A DNA stretch of 9,147 bases from Acidaminococcales bacterium (lineage in GTDB: Bacteria; Bacillota; Negativicutes; Acidaminococcales; JAISLQ01): NCBI GenBank assembly GCA_031275255.1, contig JAISPA010000135.1:1-9147 (forward strand), read 5' to 3'. This document shows, one piece after another, positions 5,969 through 9,147 of this stretch. The translations under genes and the position numbers were made by a program. Position 1 is the stretch's first letter. Every line of letters starts with the position of its first letter. The notes below the pieces were generated by a model, which was given only the letters and a program-made list of their open reading frames with translations, was not told the DNA's origin and ran no database searches.

Positions 5969-7291
5969 ATGCCGAAAAAAATTGTTTTTAAAATTGTTTT
6001 TTTGCTGGTCCCGTTCAGTATATTTACGCTCGCGGCGCTCGCCGGCCCCAAAGAAGAATACGCCGAAGCCGCCCTTGTTTACGCCGCGGCCAACGCCAGC
6101 CTGGCCGCTTACGGCGACCAAACGGGCGCTGCTTTTTTCGGCGCCGGGGAAGGCTGGGAAGCCGTCCGTCCGCAAAACGGCGAAACAAAAGACGGCCGCA
6201 GGATTTTCCGCGTCCAAAAGACAAGCGTCCGCAACGGGCAGAAAATCTATATAATAGCTTTTCGCGGCACAAATTCTTACAAAGAAGCAAAAACCGATTT
6301 GCGGATAAACCGCGTGCCGTTTGCCGGCAAAAGTCCGGACGAAATAAAAATTAACGCCGGAAAGCGCGGCGTGGGAGAAGACCGGCCCAAAGTGCACAAG
6401 GGGTTTTTGGAATACGCGCTGGCCGGTTTTTGCGCGGCGGGGCGGCAATGCCCCTTTTACGCGGCCATCAAAAACAACCCCCAGGCCAGGCTGATTGTTA
6501 CCGGGCACAGCCTGGGCGGGGCGGCGGCCGTGCTGTACGCCGCGGTCATGGCGGAGATGGGCGTTCCCCAAGAAAGGATAAAGGTAATTACCTTTGGTGC
6601 GCCGGCGGTGGGAAACCATGCTTTCGCCGATAAATACAAAGACCGGCTGGACATATTGCGCGTATACAGCCGGCTTGACCCGGTGCCGGCCAGCCTGGCC
6701 CTTTTCCCTTACGCGCAGCTTGGCCGGGAGCTTATGGTGAAAAGCGACCTGCGCCGCCAGATCATACCGCACGGCATGGACCAATACGCGGATTTTGCCG
6801 GCAAACATTATTATGACTGCCGGGCAAAAATAGCCGGGGACAAAGACGCCGATCCCCCGGCGGCGCACCGGGGCGGCAAAATCGTTGCCGCCCTGGTGTA
6901 CGCGGATGACGGTGGGTACGGTTTGGAAACAGAATACCGCTATATGCGGGAAAACCTTCTTGACGTCTACGGCAAGCACCTGCCGCGTTTGGCAGTGCTC
7001 GGCGCGGCAAAGGACGGCGCCGGCATAAAAGAAAGCGCCGCGGCGGCGGGCGCCGACTACCTTTTGCAGGCGCTGATAAGCGCAAGGCCCGTTAAAACGG
7101 GCAAGAACAAATGGATAGTAACGCTCAGCCAGAGCATGACCGATCTGGCGACAGGGAGGATAGTCGCAGCGGCGAGTTTTAACCGCCAAATAAAAACCGG
7201 CGGCAGTTTTTTTCAGGCGTCGGCTTACAACGCCTTCAGGGCCGCCGCGCAGCTTGCCGCCACAGACGTCAATCAACCGCCGCCGCCTTGA
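5969..7291 (+). CDS. Secreted class 3 lipase with an extra C-terminal domain
   Basis: The protein has 440 residues. Residues 1-25 are a signal peptide (basic MPKK, hydrophobic core, ALA before G26), so it is exported. The alpha/beta-hydrolase (lipase class 3) domain covers about residues 30-285. It includes IIAFRGTNSYKEA, the region carrying the oxyanion hole, the nucleophile elbow VTGHSLGG with S181, FGAPAVGN, the acid D237 in YSRLDPVP, and a probable catalytic H268 in IIPHGMDQY. The triad is therefore complete, and the enzyme should hydrolyse acylglycerol or other carboxyl esters. Residues about 300-430 form a separate alpha/beta domain that resembles CsgG/LpoB-type folds (see findings). 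The ATG at 5969 has AAAGGA seven bases upstream. The frame is open back to 5792, but that stretch lies in element D and the gap and would bury the signal peptide. The 3' end overlaps the GH26 gene by 23 bases, tail to tail. Confidence 0.88.
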   Translation: MPKKIVFKIVFLLVPFSIFTLAALAGPKEEYAEAALVYAAANASLAAYGDQTGAAFFGAGEGWEAVRPQNGETKDGRRIFRVQKTSVRNGQKIYIIAFRGTNSYKEAKTDLRINRVPFAGKSPDEIKINAGKRGVGEDRPKVHKGFLEYALAGFCAAGRQCPFYAAIKNNPQARLIVTGHSLGGAAAVLYAAVMAEMGVPQERIKVITFGAPAVGNHAFADKYKDRLDILRVYSRLDPVPASLALFPYAQLGRELMVKSDLRRQIIPHGMDQYADFAGKHYYDCRAKIAGDKDADPPAAHRGGKIVAALVYADDGGYGLETEYRYMRENLLDVYGKHLPRLAVLGAAKDGAGIKESAAAAGADYLLQALISARPVKTGKNKWIVTLSQSMTDLATGRIVAAASFNRQIKTGGSFFQASAYNAFRAAAQLAATDVNQPPPP

Positions 7292-8885
7292 CGCCGGAAG
7301 GATAGGCGCGCAAGCCTTCGGCCATGGCGGCGGACACTTCCGGGGAATCGTCCAGGAGATAGATGCGGCCGGGGTTGTCGTTGCGATCATAGTCCACGCC
7401 GTTCCACCATACGGCGGCCTTGATGTTGGGATATTCCGCTATTTTCGCGAACATGTCGCGAATCCAGGCGGCTTTGTCGCCGCCCGCCGAGTTGGAGGAA
7501 AACTCCGTGATCATGAAAGGTTTGTCAAAAAAGGACATATACCGGTCGTAAAGCGGCCGATAAATTTCTTCGAAAGAACGCCATTTTTCGCCGGGGAAAT
7601 AGGTTCCGGCGTTGTAGCCGGTCAGGCCGACGACGTCCACATATTCGTCGCCCGGATAGTAAGCCGCGAAGCTGTTCCAGGCAAAATCCGGCAAAGACGC
7701 GTCGTGCGGGTTCCATATCCAGATAAGATTGTCCACTCCCGCCTCATCAAACAGCTTTCGTATATAACGCCACAGTTCTACGTATATGCGCGGGTCGCGG
7801 GCCGTATAAAAAGCCGAATACCAGCACCAGTCGCCGTTCATTTCGTTATTCAGGCGAAAGAGTACCGGTTTGCCGAATTTCTTCAAATCCTGCGCGTAAA
7901 GGGCGAAATATTCGTCATATTTGCCATTCAAAATTTCATAGGCTACCAGGGCGTTATCCGTCGCGCCCTCTGTTTTGAGCGCATCGGCGCCGGCCTCGTG
8001 GATGGTCGCGAGGGTCAGTTCCACCAGGCGGCCGTTCCGCCAGGCCCGTTCCAGATGGGCAAGCGGCAGCGGCTCGTCGACGGTCTGATAGCGCAGGAGT
8101 ATTCTGAAGCGATGCCCCAGGGCTTGTTCTTTCTCCGCCAGTTGCCGGAAGGTCTGCGGCGCCGAGTTTTCAAATATTCCCCAGGTAAGCCCGCTCCCCG
8201 GGGAAAATATTTCTTCGTAAACCGTGCGGGTAGCCGGATTCATCGGCGACGTCCCGGCGTAGGGGTATCTGTAGTCGCGCGGTGTCCCCCGGCGCGCGAT
8301 GAAGGAAAAACTTCCGGTTATCCGCTCAGCCCTTTTGTCGCCGGGCAGCGCGGATTTTATCACGACAGTATAAGTCTCGTCCCGGTTGAGCCTGACCGAA
8401 GTCGCCATGTAATGGTTTTTGTCGTTTGCCACCTTTAAGAGTTTCGCCCGCGTCCACTTGGCCGTAACCGCCGGATGGCCGTCCACCGCGGTCTGATATT
8501 CGGCTGTTATGCGGTGCGCGCCGCCCCGGCGCAGAAATTTATTGCTGTAATTCACCAGTTCGCGGAAACCGGCGGTTTTGCCGGCAAAATTGTCGTAATA
8601 GACTTCGACGGCAAGGTCGGGCGTATCGAAAACATTGCGCAGGCTTGACGCGCTTATATCGACGGCGCTGCCTTTGGGTATGAGCAGGCGGTACCCGTTG
8701 GCGTAATCGGTGAAAAGATCATAAACATCATCATAGCCCACGACGCTTTTGCGATCATGCCCGCCCGCGTCCATAGCGTCGGCCGCGTAAACATAGCCGT
8801 CGACAAAAAATCCCTCGGCGCGCGCCGCCGGCGGCATGAGCGCCAGCAGCAGGCAAACGGCCAGTAAAAGTTTTTGTTTGGACAC
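7269..8885 (-). CDS. Secreted glycoside hydrolase family 26 protein (beta-mannanase-like)
   Basis: The protein has 538 residues. A signal peptide covers residues 1 to about 24 (KQKLLLAVCLLLALMPPAARA). Residues about 25-200 are a beta-rich domain I do not recognise, starting EGFFVDGYVYAADAMD and including GYRLLIPKGSAVDIS. The GH26 barrel runs from about 205 to 525. The acid/base glutamate is E348 in RLNNEMNGDWCWYS, the nucleophile is E461 in FMITEFSSNS, and LIWIWNPHDASLPDF and AAVWWNGVDYD are typical barrel segments. GH26 enzymes mostly cut beta-1,4-mannan, with some acting on other beta-glycans. The substrate here is not determined and could be the cell's own exopolysaccharide. The GTG start (complement of 8883-8885) is chosen by ribosome-binding-site spacing; a TTG one codon upstream (8888) is the alternative. 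The 3' end overlaps the convergent lipase gene. Confidence 0.88.
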   Translation of the reverse strand: MSKQKLLLAVCLLLALMPPAARAEGFFVDGYVYAADAMDAGGHDRKSVVGYDDVYDLFTDYANGYRLLIPKGSAVDISASSLRNVFDTPDLAVEVYYDNFAGKTAGFRELVNYSNKFLRRGGAHRITAEYQTAVDGHPAVTAKWTRAKLLKVANDKNHYMATSVRLNRDETYTVVIKSALPGDKRAERITGSFSFIARRGTPRDYRYPYAGTSPMNPATRTVYEEIFSPGSGLTWGIFENSAPQTFRQLAEKEQALGHRFRILLRYQTVDEPLPLAHLERAWRNGRLVELTLATIHEAGADALKTEGATDNALVAYEILNGKYDEYFALYAQDLKKFGKPVLFRLNNEMNGDWCWYSAFYTARDPRIYVELWRYIRKLFDEAGVDNLIWIWNPHDASLPDFAWNSFAAYYPGDEYVDVVGLTGYNAGTYFPGEKWRSFEEIYRPLYDRYMSFFDKPFMITEFSSNSAGGDKAAWIRDMFAKIAEYPNIKAAVWWNGVDYDRNDNPGRIYLLDDSPEVSAAMAEGLRAYPSGVKAAAVD

Positions 8886-8892
8886 CAAAAGC

Positions 8893-8898
8893 CCTCCT
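8893..8898 (-). promoter_or_regulatory. Ribosome binding site deciding the GH26 start
   Basis: On the minus strand AGGAGG lies 7 bases before a GTG (8885) and only 4 bases before the adjacent upstream TTG (8888). Spacing favours GTG. Either start leaves the signal peptide intact and changes the protein by one residue. Confidence 0.7.
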
Positions 8899-8920
8899 GG
8901 CTAAGATAGTAGAACAGGTC

Positions 8921-9043
8921 AGACTGCTCCCCGGTTAAAACACGGATAAGGTTAAGGTTTGCGAAATGGTTTGCCGCCCTGCGCGGCGCAAACCGCAGAC
9001 AGGCCGGAAGCCCGGCAAGGGTGTGCAAGAAAGGCAACAGCAT
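8921..9043. repeat. MITE-like inverted-repeat element, copy C, with a degraded right end
   Basis: The left end at 8921-8942 (AGACTGCT, then CCCCGGTTAAAACA) matches the terminal repeat of copies A and B. The core at 8970-8992 is identical over 23 bases to the core of copy A, in the same orientation. CCTTATCCGTGTTTTAACCGG on the complement also follows copy B closely. The right terminal repeat is not intact: only AACAGCAT at 9036-9043 resembles it, so this end is approximate. The copy is about 35 bases shorter than A and B. It lies between the divergent GH26 gene and the gene starting at 9128. Confidence 0.62.
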
Positions 9044-9063
9044 TTGCTTTTCTCTCTAGTCCA

Positions 9064-9092
9064 TTGACAAAGTTATATATTATCGTTATGCT
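9064..9092 (+). promoter_or_regulatory. Probable sigma-70/sigma-A promoter
   Basis: A perfect TTGACA (9064-9069) is followed after 17 bases by TATGCT (9087-9092), which keeps the key T, A and final T of the -10 box. It drives rightward transcription into the gene starting at 9128, with a leader of roughly 30 bases. It lies just outside element C. Confidence 0.7.
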
Positions 9093-9127
9093 GTACTCAA
9101 TCGTGAACAAGGAAAGGGGTGCAGCAG

Positions 9128-9147
9128 ATGAACAAAAAATACGTTGT
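9128..9147 (+). CDS. Start of an unidentified gene, cut off by the window end
   Basis: An ATG at 9128 opens a frame reading MNKKYV before the window ends. It is preceded by the purine-rich GGAAAGGGG (9111-9119) eight bases upstream and by the promoter at 9064-9092, so it is very probably a real start. The lysine-rich beginning would suit a signal peptide or a cytoplasmic protein equally. Six codons are not enough to suggest a function. Confidence 0.65.

Noticed and set aside
5873..7390. A 505-codon open frame on the minus strand across the lipase gene
   Set aside because: The plus strand encodes a lipase with signal peptide and full catalytic triad. The minus frame shows no recognisable motif, is Arg/Gly/Ala-rich, and is explained by GC-rich codon use opposite a real gene.
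7254..8438. A 394-codon open frame on the plus strand across the GH26 gene
   Set aside because: It is antisense to a clear GH26 protein, has no family motif, and its start lies inside the end of the lipase gene. It is a shadow frame.
1..9147. CRISPR arrays, tRNA or rRNA genes, phage or defence genes
   Set aside because: I saw no regularly spaced direct repeats, cloverleaf structures or rRNA motifs, and none of the proteins belongs to a phage, restriction or toxin-antitoxin family. The GIY-YIG protein is the small housekeeping-type family and has no partner methylase or intron features.

Overview
The window looks like chromosomal DNA from a GC-rich bacterium of the Firmicutes, and a diderm Negativicute is my best guess. 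The grounds are strong AGGAGG-type ribosome binding sites on nearly every gene, an Asp23/Gls24-family protein, the short YkvM-type QueF, a Thermotoga/Bacillus-type DAHP synthase with an N-terminal regulatory domain, and a SprA-like HExxH protein. The taxon is an inference; no rRNA or other marker gene is present. All ten complete genes are intact, and the window ends inside an eleventh.

Layout. Positions 28-1047 (+) encode DAHP synthase, the entry step of aromatic amino-acid synthesis. Positions 1141-2022 (+) encode a SprA-related putative metalloprotease. After a 157-bp inverted-repeat element come queF (2247-2756, +), the last step to preQ1 in queuosine synthesis, and a gamma-class carbonic anhydrase (2797-3372, +), probably co-transcribed. 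An HD-domain phosphohydrolase (3379-4161, -) converges on them. Divergent from it is a two-gene unit of a cytoplasmic cyclophilin (4241-4711, +) and a small GIY-YIG protein (4713-4964, +), one base apart. A second inverted-repeat element and a bidirectional terminator (5136-5183) separate this from an Asp23/Gls24 gene (5189-5584, -). Next come an unrelated 226-bp inverted-repeat element, a secreted class 3 lipase with an extra C-terminal domain (5969-7291, +) and a secreted GH26 glycoside hydrolase (7269-8885, -) whose 3' end overlaps the lipase's. A third copy of the first element and a promoter lead to a gene cut off by the window end.

The genes are mostly housekeeping and metabolic functions and do not form one pathway. 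The two exported hydrolases at the right are the most environment-facing part. The strongest unexplained structure is the set of intergenic inverted-repeat elements: three related copies of a roughly 160-bp MITE-like element (A 2041-2197, B 4968-5129, C 8921-about 9043) and one element of a second family (D 5671-5896). I see no phage, CRISPR, toxin-antitoxin or defence system.
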